Assembly (NCBI GenBank): GCA_964356195.1
Contig: CAYHGP010000019.1
Span: 1-20,839 of the forward strand
Length of the DNA: 20,839 nt
Direction: 5' to 3'
From: 2-02-FULL-48-14 sp964356195
GTDB taxonomy: Bacteria > Patescibacteriota > Gracilibacteria > UBA1369 > 2-02-FULL-48-14
Shown: one piece after another, positions 5,699 to 14,152 of the stretch
Layout of the letters: every line of letters starts with the position of its first letter
Position numbering within the stretch: position 1 is the first letter of the stretch
Notes under the pieces: model-generated
Seen by the model: the letters and a program-made list of their open reading frames with translations, nothing else
Told to the model about the DNA's origin: nothing
Databases searched by the model: none
Position numbers and translations under genes: made by a program

Positions 5699-7724
5699 TA
5701 CTACTAATCCGATTGAGAGTTCTGCGGGTGGTGCGGATTCGTTGGGTTTGAATGAGGCAATGGCGGGTTTTAATGATTTGGTGCTGAGCCAATTGAAGGA
5801 TGCTGACCCTGAATTGGCCACTCAAATTTTAAACGAAGCTCATGCGGATGCAGCGGCTTGTTTGAAGCAAAAAACGACTGAGGATCTCGTGGCCGCTCGT
5901 GCCGCCCTCGAAAAAACTTTTGACACTATCCCGAAGAAAATCAGTCTCATGGCGCGAGTGCTTGTGAATAGCACGTTGGGGAAGTTTGCGCCGGAATTTG
6001 CGAGAATGTTTTTAGGGACCAATGGTTTGCAAGCTGTTAGCTTTGACGAGGAAAAAGAACGTTTGAAAAAAGAGGGAGGAGCTGTTCTTGCTGAACACAA
6101 CAATATTCTTTACCCGCGAACGGACGGGTTTATGGGAAGTTTGCAAATTTTGTCTCGTTTATCCAGTCTTGTAGGCATAGGGGAGAAAGGAGATGCCATT
6201 CGGGTGGTGGCGGGTTCAACCTTGGTGGTTCCCCAATCTAAGAATACCGCCGAGAAGGGGATGCTCTCCGTGAGCGTGTGGGGTCAGCTTCGTTATGTTG
6301 GTGAAGGGATGGAACCTCCCATTCATTTGAGAACAAAAACTATGGAGCAGGCTGCAAGTGAAACGCCGCGTCCGGATGAGATTTTTGTTGTTGAAGTGAA
6401 AAACGAGATGCCTGCGGCTGCCGAATTGGCTAAAGCCCGAAAATTATTCGCACGAGGAAAAGTTCAATGGTACACTCCCGAACTTTCCATGGCACTTTTG
6501 AAGGCTGAAGGGGCCAGTTCGGATCAGGCTATTACCGCAATGGGCGTTCTTCCATTCTCTGATGAATATGCGACGCTTAAGGCNNNNNNNNNNNNNNNNN
6601 NNNNNNNNNNNNNNNNNNNNNNNNNNNNNNNNNNNNNNNNNNNNNNNNNNNNNNNNNNNNNNNNNNNNNNNNNNNNNNNNNNNCAAGTGGTGGAAAGCCA
6701 CTCGCCCGATTTGCACCTCAAAGTGGGGCGCGTGCCGCTGGTGCGTTTGCCCAACGGAGAAATTTATGAAATGCAGGATGCCGAGGTCATGACGGTGAAA
6801 GACATCGAAGAGGTGATTGCTCAAATTTTGACGGGAGAAAAGATGGATATTTATAAAGAACGACGCGAAGTGGATACCTCGTTTGCTGTGATGGGAGTTG
6901 GACGTTTTCGCGTGAATGTATTTATTGACTCCGATGGACCTGCCGTGGCCTTTCGAAATATTCCGAGTGAAATACCAACATTGCAAGGGTTGGGACTTCC
7001 TGAAACGCTGAAGTGGTTCACGCAAAAATCCAAAGGTCTTGTGGTGGTGACCGGTCCTACGGGAAGCGGTAAATCCACGACTTTGGCGGCAATGTTGAAT
7101 GAAATTAATTCGAGTCGACGAGTGCATATTATTACCGTAGAAGATCCTATTGAGTTTGTTCATCCCACCAAGTTGGGTTTGATCACTCAACGTGAAGTGG
7201 GTTTGCACACGCACTCTTTCCCTGATGCTATTCGCGCCGCCCTTCGTGAAGATCCGGATGTGATTCTGGTTGGAGAAATGCGTGATCTCGATACCATTTC
7301 GGCTGCCATTACCTTGGCAGAAACCGGACACTTGGTACTGGCCACTTTGCATACGCAAGATGCGCCTCAGACCATTGACCGTATGATTGATATTTTTCCG
7401 CCCAATCAACAATCTCAGGTTCGAGCGCAGCTTTCGACCACGCTGCTTGGAGTGGTGGCGCAACGTCTCATTCCTCGTGCCGATGGTTCGGGTCGTGTGA
7501 TGGCTCTCGAAATTCTTGTGCGAAACGATGCTATTACCAACTGTATTAAAGAAGGAAATACCCATCAAATTTACTCCATGATGCAGATTGGAAAGGAAGA
7601 TGGAATGATTACTCTGGACGCCTCGCTTGCTGAACTCTATAAAGCCGGACTCATTTCCGAGCATGATATGTTGCTTCGCGCTCATGATCCTCAGTTGATT
7701 GCTAACCTCGTTGCTCATGACTAG
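5688..7724 (+). CDS. pilT: PilT-type pilus retraction ATPase with large N-terminal extension (gap inside)
   Basis: The C-terminal ~345 residues after the gap are a clear PilT/GspE-type secretion ATPase: the PilT N-terminal signature DLHLKVGRVPLVR, Walker A GPTGSGKST (about residue 456 counting 34 gap residues), Asp box VEDPIEF, Walker B DVILVGEMRDLDT and His box GHLVLATLHTQDAP. PilT hexamers power type IV pilus retraction at the inner membrane base. The ~298 residues before the gap match nothing I recognise. Only a few residues are missing before a normal PilT start, so the 100-N gap could hide a stop and a new start; one fused gene or two genes are both possible. Frame continuity across a placeholder gap is weak evidence. 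No pilB, pilC or pilin gene is in the window. The start has no Shine-Dalgarno sequence and overlaps the upstream gene. TAG stop. Confidence 0.88.
   Translation: MSLDTTNPIESSAGGADSLGLNEAMAGFNDLVLSQLKDADPELATQILNEAHADAAACLKQKTTEDLVAARAALEKTFDTIPKKISLMARVLVNSTLGKFAPEFARMFLGTNGLQAVSFDEEKERLKKEGGAVLAEHNNILYPRTDGFMGSLQILSRLSSLVGIGEKGDAIRVVAGSTLVVPQSKNTAEKGMLSVSVWGQLRYVGEGMEPPIHLRTKTMEQAASETPRPDEIFVVEVKNEMPAAAELAKARKLFARGKVQWYTPELSMALLKAEGASSDQAITAMGVLPFSDEYATLKXXXXXXXXXXXXXXXXXXXXXXXXXXXXXXXXXXQVVESHSPDLHLKVGRVPLVRLPNGEIYEMQDAEVMTVKDIEEVIAQILTGEKMDIYKERREVDTSFAVMGVGRFRVNVFIDSDGPAVAFRNIPSEIPTLQGLGLPETLKWFTQKSKGLVVVTGPTGSGKSTTLAAMLNEINSSRRVHIITVEDPIEFVHPTKLGLITQREVGLHTHSFPDAIRAALREDPDVILVGEMRDLDTISAAITLAETGHLVLATLHTQDAPQTIDRMIDIFPPNQQSQVRAQLSTTLLGVVAQRLIPRADGSGRVMALEILVRNDAITNCIKEGNTHQIYSMMQIGKEDGMITLDASLAELYKAGLISEHDMLLRAHDPQLIANLVAHD
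6584..6683. other. Assembly gap (100 N) inside pilT
   Basis: Exactly 100 N. It falls at the junction between the unrecognised N-terminal region and the PilT core, so it decides whether this is one gene or two. Confidence 0.9.
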
Positions 7725-7737
7725 CTTGTTTATCAAT

Positions 7738-8529
7738 ATGACGGACCCTGTTATTTTCCAAAGTTTTGGAGGAGACGAGTACTGGTCCAAAGTGGACGTG
7801 CCCGCTGGCAGTTTTGTAGTAAAGGAAGGAGAGGAAAGCCAGGATTTTTATTATATTTTTTCGGGTGCCGTGAAGGTTACGAAGTCGATCAATGACGGCG
7901 GGCAAACTCAGAAGCTCCTCGCTACGCTCGGAGTAGGAGATTTCTTCGGTGAAGGTGCCTTGCTCTCCGACAAGTCTCGCGGTGCTTCCGTGCTTGCGCT
8001 GACCCCCACTGTTTTATTGAAACTTCCCCAGTCTAAATTTGAAGCTTTGGTTACCAAAGACCCTCAAGCGGCCGTGGGTATTATTTTGGGCATCGTGCGT
8101 GTGCTTAATTCTCGTCTGCAAAATATGGATGAGCGCTTGGTGGCCTTGGAACGAGTGACGCACCTTATTCGTGAACACGGTGGAAATACGGCGGAATTGA
8201 TTCCTTTGATTTTCAAGGAATTGGCGCCGGTCACGCATCATGGGGTCTTGGCTCTGTTCTCCGTGGATGCGCAGCTCAAATGGAGTACACCCTCCACTAC
8301 GCCCGAACAAATGAATGCGTGGAATTTGGAGGTTCCCGGCTTGCTTGAAGGCTTTAAAGCCGCGGGCGCGCCCGAATCGTTCCGAAAAGACAGCCACATC
8401 TACCTCGCCATTCGCACGCTTCAGGGAGAATTCCATGGAGTGATGTGTGCCGAGCTCTGTGGCGAGTGCGAAGAACGCGATTTGCATTTGCTGCTCACGG
8501 TGGCGGAACAAATTGGGAATTTAGTCTAG
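7738..8529 (+). CDS. Cyclic-nucleotide-binding protein with GAF-like C-terminus, no HTH
   Basis: From ATG 7738 the product is 263 aa. Residues ~10-125 are a CRP-type cyclic-nucleotide-binding fold: VPAGSFVVKEGEESQDFYYIFSG in short pieces, then the phosphate-cassette-like stretch FFGEGALLSDKSRGASVLAL. A helix follows (about 120-155, resembling the CRP dimer helix). The remainder (about 165-263) alternates strands and helices and ends with ERDLHLLLTVAEQIGNLV, which suggests a GAF domain. There is no helix-turn-helix, so it is probably a signal sensor rather than a transcription factor. Earlier in-frame starts (TTG 7699, ATG 7717) overlap pilT; 7738 lies 13 nt after the pilT stop and begins the domain properly. 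The operon position suggests it adjusts pilus activity; that is inference. TAG stop. Confidence 0.82.
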   Translation: MTDPVIFQSFGGDEYWSKVDVPAGSFVVKEGEESQDFYYIFSGAVKVTKSINDGGQTQKLLATLGVGDFFGEGALLSDKSRGASVLALTPTVLLKLPQSKFEALVTKDPQAAVGIILGIVRVLNSRLQNMDERLVALERVTHLIREHGGNTAELIPLIFKELAPVTHHGVLALFSVDAQLKWSTPSTTPEQMNAWNLEVPGLLEGFKAAGAPESFRKDSHIYLAIRTLQGEFHGVMCAELCGECEERDLHLLLTVAEQIGNLV

Positions 8530-8539
8530 GGGAGAAGGT

Positions 8540-8567
8540 TTGAATTCATTGAGTAAGATGTTATAAC
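8540..8567 (+). promoter_or_regulatory. Promoter of the SLH surface-protein gene
   Basis: TTGAAT (8540-8545), 16 bp, then TATAAC (8562-8567), 23 bp before the ATG at 8591. It starts 11 bp after the preceding gene ends, giving the large surface protein its own transcription. Confidence 0.55.
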
Positions 8568-8590
8568 TTGCTGGTCTTTTTAGTATTAGT

Positions 8591-11500
8591 ATGATGATGT
8601 TTCCCCGCTTCCAACACGTACTTTTCCAAGCATTCCTTGCTGTGATGTTTTCTGTGTGTACTTCAACTTTAGCTTCCGCAGCTGTTGTGACTTGGGATGG
8701 TGGAGGTGGTGCAGATACCAATTGGAGTACTTGTACAAACTGGAATCCGTCAAATGTTTGTCCCACATCCAGTGATACTGCCACGTTTGATGCAACGTCC
8801 ACGAATAATGTTACGATTGCTACTTCGCTTACCGGTGCGACCGCTCCAAGAGGAATTGACATCAATATAGGTTATACGGGGACTATCACGCAGAATGCCG
8901 GTGTGACTATTAGTATTGGAGTAGGAAATTTTGATCAGGCGGACGGTATTTTTTTAGGGGGTAATTCGGCTATTACAGTCGACAATACTTTTACCATTTC
9001 AGCGGGTGCGTTCACGTCTACCTCCGGTGTACTCACGGTTGCTAATGCATTTACTCATACCGCAGGAGGCACATTTACTGCTAATGGAGGAACGGTCACT
9101 TTTACAGGAACCAGCGGGACAATTAATGTGAATGCGACGGAGACTTTCTACAATCTTACTTTCAACTCCACCGTGGCGTGGGGAAGGGTTGTTTCGGACA
9201 ATGACACACTTACGGTAACCAATGCACTGACTCTAACAGAGGGATATATAGATCAGTCCATAATTCCGGCTGCAGGGACTATTGTTGTTCAAGGAAGTCT
9301 TTCTCATAATGCAAATTTTGATGGTGGCACCTCTCAAATCAATTTGGAAGGTTCCGGTACAGCAAGTTTTTCAAGTGGATCGATGACTGGTTTTAAATTA
9401 AATAGTGCTACAGCCGTGGCCACGGGTCCTTCCAGTGGTACTTTAACTTTTGAGCATCATTTGACTATTGCGGATGGTACCTTTAATGGAGGAGTTGGAG
9501 CTATGACCTTGTCCGGATCTACCAAGAACTTCTCTCAGTCCGGAGGTACTTTTAATGGAGGGGCCGGGACCGTGACGTTTCCGGGTGCAATTGCCATTTC
9601 CGGTGGTACCTTTAATGGGGGGACTACGACAACTTTTTCTAATAACAGTGGAACATTCACTTTTTCCGGTGGAACACTGGCTCCTGGATCAGGGACTCTG
9701 AATGTTGCAACTCATTGGACTCAAAGTGTAGGGGCTACTTTTACAGAAGGAACCAGTACGGTAAATTTTTACGAAGGGAATGGCACTAAGACTACTGATA
9801 TAATTGTAGGAAGTGGTGGGGCAGAGACGTTCTATAACTTAACTTTTAATGTGACCTCAGGTTGGAGGAAAGCAGTTGCGGATAATGATACTCTCACGGT
9901 TACTAACACACTCACCTTAACGGAGGGGTCTTTAGATCAAACCACGGTTCCTGCCGCAGGCACCATTGTTGTTCAAGGCAGTATTTCTCACTCAGCGAAT
10001 TTTGATGGAGGTACCGCTCAAGTCAATTTGGAAAGTTCCGGTACGGTAAGTTTTTCAAGTGGAACGATGACCGGTTTTAAATTGAATGGTGCAGGAGCTA
10101 TAGCAACGGGGCCTTCTAGTGGGACTTTAAATTTTTACAGTCATCTGCTCGTTGCAGATGGAACTTTTAATGCAGGAGTTGGGGCTATAACATTGGCTGC
10201 CAGCAAGAATTTCACACAATCCGGCGGGATTTTTAACGGAGGTGCCGGGACGGTTACTTTCCCAAATACAATAACGATTTCCGGTGGTACTTTTAATGGG
10301 GGAACTAGAACCGATTTTTCATGTAACAGCTGTACGTTTACTTTTTCGGGAGGAACTTTTGCTCCCGGGTCAGGAACAGTAAATGTTTCCGGCCACTGGA
10401 CGCAAAGTGGCGCGGCTAATGTTACGGAAGGAACAAGCACGGTGGCTTTTCTTGCTGCCAATGGAGACAAAACTATTAATGTGAATGCGACGGAAACTTT
10501 TTACAACCTAACTTTTGGTGATTCAAACACTGCCAATAAAATAATTGCTGATAATGACACTTTAACTGTAAGTAATACGCTTTCCCTAGCGGATGGGTTT
10601 GTTAACCAAACCACAGTGCCTGCTGCAGGAACCATTGTTGTGACAGGAAGCATTTCACATGGTGCAAATTTTGATGGTGGAAGTGCACAAGTCAACTTGG
10701 AAGGTTCCGGTACCGCAAGTTTCGTAGGCGGAACGATGACCGGTTTTAAATTGAATAGTGCTTCTGCTGTAGCTACGGGGCCTTCCAGTGGGACTTTAAA
10801 TTTTTACAGTCATTTTCTAATTGCTGACGGAACTTTCAATGCGGGCGTTGGTGCTATTACTCAATCTGCCAGCAAGAATTTTACTCAATCCGGTGGTATT
10901 TTTAATGGAGGTGCGGGGACTGTAACGTTTGTGAATACTGTTACCATTTCCGGGGGTACTTTCAATGGTGGAACCAGAACCGATTTTTCATGCACCAGCT
11001 GTACGTTTACTTTTTCAGGTGGAATATTAGCGCCCGGGTCCGGAGCTTTGAATGTTTATACTTATTGGACGCAAAGTGGCACGGCTGTTTTTACAGAAGG
11101 AACCAGCACAGTAGCCTTTGTCGGTACCAATGGAGATAAGACTATTACTGTGGTTGGAAGTGAGACTTTTTACAACCTATCTTTTGGCTCAGGTGGAGCC
11201 GGTAAAGTTATAGCCAATAGTACTACGCTTTATGTTAGTAACAACTTAGTATTAACAGATGGTTGGGTTGATCAAACCACGGTTCCATCCACTGGTACGC
11301 TTTCTGTAAGCGGAAATGTAACGGTAGTTTCTACTTATGACGGAGGTACCGGTAAGTTGACCTTTACCGGAAGTGCTATTCAAACCTTTAATTTAGCTAC
11401 CGCAAGTCTTTATAACGGTGATATCGATGTGAATAAAAGTGGTGGAGAAGTCGATTTGACGTCGGCTCTCACGATGGATGCTACGAGTCAAGATCTTACT

Positions 11501-13786
11501 GTTCAGGAGGGGACTTTTGACCTGAGTGGTTTTACCCTTATAGTACAAGGTGCTGCTACAGAAAAACTCGTTGTCGAAACCGGTGGGAATCTCCAGCTGC
11601 AGGGTGGTGAAACCATTACCGGAGATAGCGCAAGCTACCCGCAGCTCGATTCAGGCAGTAAGGTGACTTACGATGGTACCGTTGGGCCTTATACGTTGAA
11701 GAACTACACTTACCATCATTTGACGATCAACGGGGTGGGGGCCACTTTTAGTCCGGCGGCCAATGAAGTTTTGGGTGGTGATTTGGCCGCTACAGCCGGG
11801 ACTTTTGACATCAATGATTTGACGCTGGCCATTAATGGAAATACGCTTATAAATGGAGGCACTGTAAAAACGGGAACCAATACGGTGACCTTTGGAAATG
11901 CGGGAGCGGATTCTGTAACGATTTCCAGTGGAGGCTTGGAAATTGAGTCAGATTCTCCGGGGGCGGATATCGTAAAAAATGCTACGGTGTGGACGAACTC
12001 TGGGGGAACTATAACTTACAATGCCGCGACTGGAATCGTGGGAGTGGTGCTTTCGGGCTTGTCTCCTTATTACAATCTCACTATCAATTCTTCCGGCAGC
12101 ACGTACAGTTTGCAGGCGCTTACGGATGTGGATGGAAACCTTACGATTACGGCCGGGACCTTGGATGCCGGGAATGGAGGTAACTTTAATATGACCGTAG
12201 GGGCCAATTGGGCGAATACGGGTGCTTTCACGGCGCGCAGTGGAACGGTGACACTGGACTCCGCCTCTGCCGCAGCTATTTCCGGCAACACCACTTTCAA
12301 TAATCTCACGTGCGCCACNNNNNNNNNNNNNNNNNNNNNNNNNNNNNNNNNNNNNNNNNNNNNNNNNNNNNNNNNNNNNNNNNNNNNNNNNNNNNNNNNN
12401 NNNNNNNNNNNNNNNNNNCCAACGGTGAACAATGCCGTGACGTATCAGGTGGGGCAAGCCGGTGGGTACATCACCACTTCCTCCGGAGCGAATACCATTG
12501 GAATCACTTGGAATGCCTCCACGGATGTTTTGGCAAGCACGGACATTATCAATGCGCGCATTCGTATCACTCCTTATGACGGCACGGTGGCCGGGACTGC
12601 AGGAAGTAGTACCAACTTCATTCTGGATCGTGTGGCGCCAACGGGTCTGGCAAATGGTAGTTTCAATATTCGATCCAATCAATCCATTCAACTTACATGG
12701 ACAGCAGTAACGGAAAGTAATTTCAATCACTACGAAATTTGGTATGGAACTAATCAGAGCGACGTGCAAAACCGCACAGGCACCGCCACGGAATGGGATA
12801 ATTCAGACGATGCCGCTTTAACCACACGCACTACCACAGGATCTACTTTGGGGGATTTTATATTTTCAGGGGATTACTTCCAAGTTTTTGCTATAGATAA
12901 TTTTGGGAATGAAACAACCCTCATCGGTTACTACGTGCAGCTGGGTAGCAGCAGTGGCGGAGGAGGAGGAAGCAGCTCTACAACAACTACAAATACCACC
13001 ACGGAGACAACGACAACGGATACAACGACAACAACGGATACAACCGATTCCTCAGGTGACACAGGTTCCACTGACGGAGGAACTACTGATGAAACTATCG
13101 ATGAAACTACAGCACTCACTTTTGCAGACATCGGCCTGACTTCTCCCGATCACTGGTCTCAAGGTTATGTAGAATATTTGTCCGGAGTTGAGTCCGGCAC
13201 TCAAGAGGAAGTTTTTGTGGAGACTGCAATTGCGCTCTCAAGTTTCATGGATATTTTGACCGGAATTTTCACCACGCCGAACGACTCTATGAATCGTGCG
13301 AATGCTTTGGAGTTCTTAATGGCTATGGCCGGTCATGATCTCACTACGATTACTTTGGATCCGGCCTTGCCTCCGGCTTTCTCGGATATTTTTGAGCATA
13401 CCCAGGCGGCATTTATTCAGCACGCTTACGATGCGGGGCTCATTCAAGGCTACCCGGACGGAACATTCCGGCCAGAGAGGACTGTGAACCGTGCGGAGGC
13501 TTTAAAATTGGCCACCTACTTCTTCCAGGGAGATTTGGATCATGAAGTTTTTGGGGAGGATTTGCTTGCGCTTTTCGGAATGGAATCTAATCCATTTACG
13601 GATGTGGATTTGAATGAGTGGTATGCATTTTATGTGCTTCTTGCCTATCAGAACGGCGTTGTTGATGGTTATGGGGACGGAACTTTTGGACCCGCGGACC
13701 CCGTCACTTTTGCCGAGTTTTTGAAGATTGGCACTCTCATGAAAAATATTGAAGATGCGGTTGAGCTGGCAAAGGAACTCGAGTAA
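8591..13786 (+). CDS. Giant SLH-anchored surface protein with tandem beta repeats (gap inside)
   Basis: The product is 1731 residues including 34 for the gap. A signal peptide (residues 1-30, ending LASA) leads into VVTWDGGGG and a Gly/Thr/Ser/Asn-rich beta-strand region. Three tandem repeats of 223-228 aa follow (9140-11161), plus a partial fourth, with sub-motifs ETFYNLTF, DNDTLTVTN, SGGTFNGG and GPSSGTL. After less regular beta repeats and the gap comes an FN3-like domain (about 1348-1450, APTGLANGSF to DNFGNETTL), then a Gly/Ser/Thr linker (1452-1510). At the end are one degenerate and two good SLH domains (about 1511-1580, 1597-1640, 1670-1712; GYPDGTFRPERTVNRAEALK and DGYGDGTFGPADPVTFAEF). 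SLH domains bind cell-wall polymers, so the repeats should project outward as an S-layer or adhesin-like stalk. TAA stop. Confidence 0.92.
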   Translation: MMMFPRFQHVLFQAFLAVMFSVCTSTLASAAVVTWDGGGGADTNWSTCTNWNPSNVCPTSSDTATFDATSTNNVTIATSLTGATAPRGIDINIGYTGTITQNAGVTISIGVGNFDQADGIFLGGNSAITVDNTFTISAGAFTSTSGVLTVANAFTHTAGGTFTANGGTVTFTGTSGTINVNATETFYNLTFNSTVAWGRVVSDNDTLTVTNALTLTEGYIDQSIIPAAGTIVVQGSLSHNANFDGGTSQINLEGSGTASFSSGSMTGFKLNSATAVATGPSSGTLTFEHHLTIADGTFNGGVGAMTLSGSTKNFSQSGGTFNGGAGTVTFPGAIAISGGTFNGGTTTTFSNNSGTFTFSGGTLAPGSGTLNVATHWTQSVGATFTEGTSTVNFYEGNGTKTTDIIVGSGGAETFYNLTFNVTSGWRKAVADNDTLTVTNTLTLTEGSLDQTTVPAAGTIVVQGSISHSANFDGGTAQVNLESSGTVSFSSGTMTGFKLNGAGAIATGPSSGTLNFYSHLLVADGTFNAGVGAITLAASKNFTQSGGIFNGGAGTVTFPNTITISGGTFNGGTRTDFSCNSCTFTFSGGTFAPGSGTVNVSGHWTQSGAANVTEGTSTVAFLAANGDKTINVNATETFYNLTFGDSNTANKIIADNDTLTVSNTLSLADGFVNQTTVPAAGTIVVTGSISHGANFDGGSAQVNLEGSGTASFVGGTMTGFKLNSASAVATGPSSGTLNFYSHFLIADGTFNAGVGAITQSASKNFTQSGGIFNGGAGTVTFVNTVTISGGTFNGGTRTDFSCTSCTFTFSGGILAPGSGALNVYTYWTQSGTAVFTEGTSTVAFVGTNGDKTITVVGSETFYNLSFGSGGAGKVIANSTTLYVSNNLVLTDGWVDQTTVPSTGTLSVSGNVTVVSTYDGGTGKLTFTGSAIQTFNLATASLYNGDIDVNKSGGEVDLTSALTMDATSQDLTVQEGTFDLSGFTLIVQGAATEKLVVETGGNLQLQGGETITGDSASYPQLDSGSKVTYDGTVGPYTLKNYTYHHLTINGVGATFSPAANEVLGGDLAATAGTFDINDLTLAINGNTLINGGTVKTGTNTVTFGNAGADSVTISSGGLEIESDSPGADIVKNATVWTNSGGTITYNAATGIVGVVLSGLSPYYNLTINSSGSTYSLQALTDVDGNLTITAGTLDAGNGGNFNMTVGANWANTGAFTARSGTVTLDSASAAAISGNTTFNNLTCAXXXXXXXXXXXXXXXXXXXXXXXXXXXXXXXXXXPTVNNAVTYQVGQAGGYITTSSGANTIGITWNASTDVLASTDIINARIRITPYDGTVAGTAGSSTNFILDRVAPTGLANGSFNIRSNQSIQLTWTAVTESNFNHYEIWYGTNQSDVQNRTGTATEWDNSDDAALTTRTTTGSTLGDFIFSGDYFQVFAIDNFGNETTLIGYYVQLGSSSGGGGGSSSTTTTNTTTETTTTDTTTTTDTTDSSGDTGSTDGGTTDETIDETTALTFADIGLTSPDHWSQGYVEYLSGVESGTQEEVFVETAIALSSFMDILTGIFTTPNDSMNRANALEFLMAMAGHDLTTITLDPALPPAFSDIFEHTQAAFIQHAYDAGLIQGYPDGTFRPERTVNRAEALKLATYFFQGDLDHEVFGEDLLALFGMESNPFTDVDLNEWYAFYVLLAYQNGVVDGYGDGTFGPADPVTFAEFLKIGTLMKNIEDAVELAKELE
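9140..9823 (+). repeat. Surface-protein tandem repeat 1 (228 aa)
   Basis: Runs from ETFYNLTFNS to the next ETFYNLTF. It contains the conserved inner order DNDTLTVTN, AAGTIVVQG, FDGGT, TGFKLN, GPSSGTL, two SGGTFNGG units and GTFTFSGG. It lacks the CxxC seen in repeats 2 and 3 (NNSG here). Confidence 0.85.
9824..10492 (+). repeat. Surface-protein tandem repeat 2 (223 aa)
   Basis: Same module as repeat 1, in register, with a CNSC pair before TFTFSGG. DNA differs from the neighbours mainly at synonymous positions while protein motifs are kept. Confidence 0.85.
10493..11161 (+). repeat. Surface-protein tandem repeat 3 (223 aa)
   Basis: Same length as repeat 2 (669 bp) with a CTSC pair at the matching place. 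A partial fourth copy begins at 11162 (ETFYNLSFGS) and decays after about 60 residues near FTGSAIQTF. Confidence 0.85.
12319..12418. other. Assembly gap (100 N) inside the SLH protein gene
   Basis: Exactly 100 N between the last beta-repeat block (NNLTCA) and the region leading into the FN3-like domain. The true length, and so the number of repeats, is unknown. Confidence 0.9.
12944..13122 (+). repeat. Low-complexity Gly/Ser/Thr linker
   Basis: Encodes a GSSSGGGGGSSS stretch followed by about 30 residues of mostly Thr with Glu/Asp, then Asp/Gly/Thr. The DNA is rich in ACA/ACG/ACC triplets. It probably forms an extended, possibly glycosylated spacer between the exposed domains and the SLH anchor. 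Confidence 0.75.
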
Positions 13787-13813
13787 GATTGGAACACGTT
13801 AAAGCTACGTTTC

Positions 13814-14152
13814 ATGGACGACATTTATCTTCCCGAGGAAAACGAATCGGATGAACCGATTGAATTTGAACGTCGGGCGGTTGAGCAAGAAAAGCCCACG
13901 CACCCTTCGGGGGTGAACGCTTCGTCGTATGTGAAAATTTCTTTTGATCGTTTCGTGACCTTGGTGGCGAACCATAGTTTCTTGGATGTGGTGGAGCGCA
14001 ATAAAGATGAGGAGGTTATTTTGAGTACGAATTTGCTGACCGACTTGGCGAATGCGCGTCGGTTTTCTCCAAGCACTCGCGGTCCGCTCATGATTATGGG
14101 TGGACTCGTGGTTGGTATTTTATTCGGTTACCTCTTGTTCAATGCGGTATAA
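13814..14152 (+). CDS. Small tail-anchored membrane protein, function unknown
   Basis: The 112-aa product has no signal peptide, an acidic N-terminal half (MDDIYLPEENESDEPIEFE) and a single C-terminal hydrophobic helix (about residues 92-110, PLMIMGGLVVGILFGYLLF) ending at AV. This gives a tail-anchored layout with the soluble part in the cytoplasm. No family is recognised. It starts 27 nt after the SLH gene and its stop overlaps the pyrH start by 11 nt, so it is probably translated together with pyrH. The region SSYVKISFDRFVTLVANHSF looks helical and could bind a partner. No Shine-Dalgarno sequence is seen. TAA stop. Confidence 0.75.
   Translation: MDDIYLPEENESDEPIEFERRAVEQEKPTHPSGVNASSYVKISFDRFVTLVANHSFLDVVERNKDEEVILSTNLLTDLANARRFSPSTRGPLMIMGGLVVGILFGYLLFNAV

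Noticed and set aside
9140..11161. CRISPR-like or satellite DNA repeat
   Set aside because: The 669-684-bp repeats are coding, in frame, and differ at synonymous sites; they are protein modules.
14100..14141. TTG start for pyrH 42 nt upstream
   Set aside because: The extra 14 residues lie within the upstream gene and precede the canonical UMP-kinase N-terminus.
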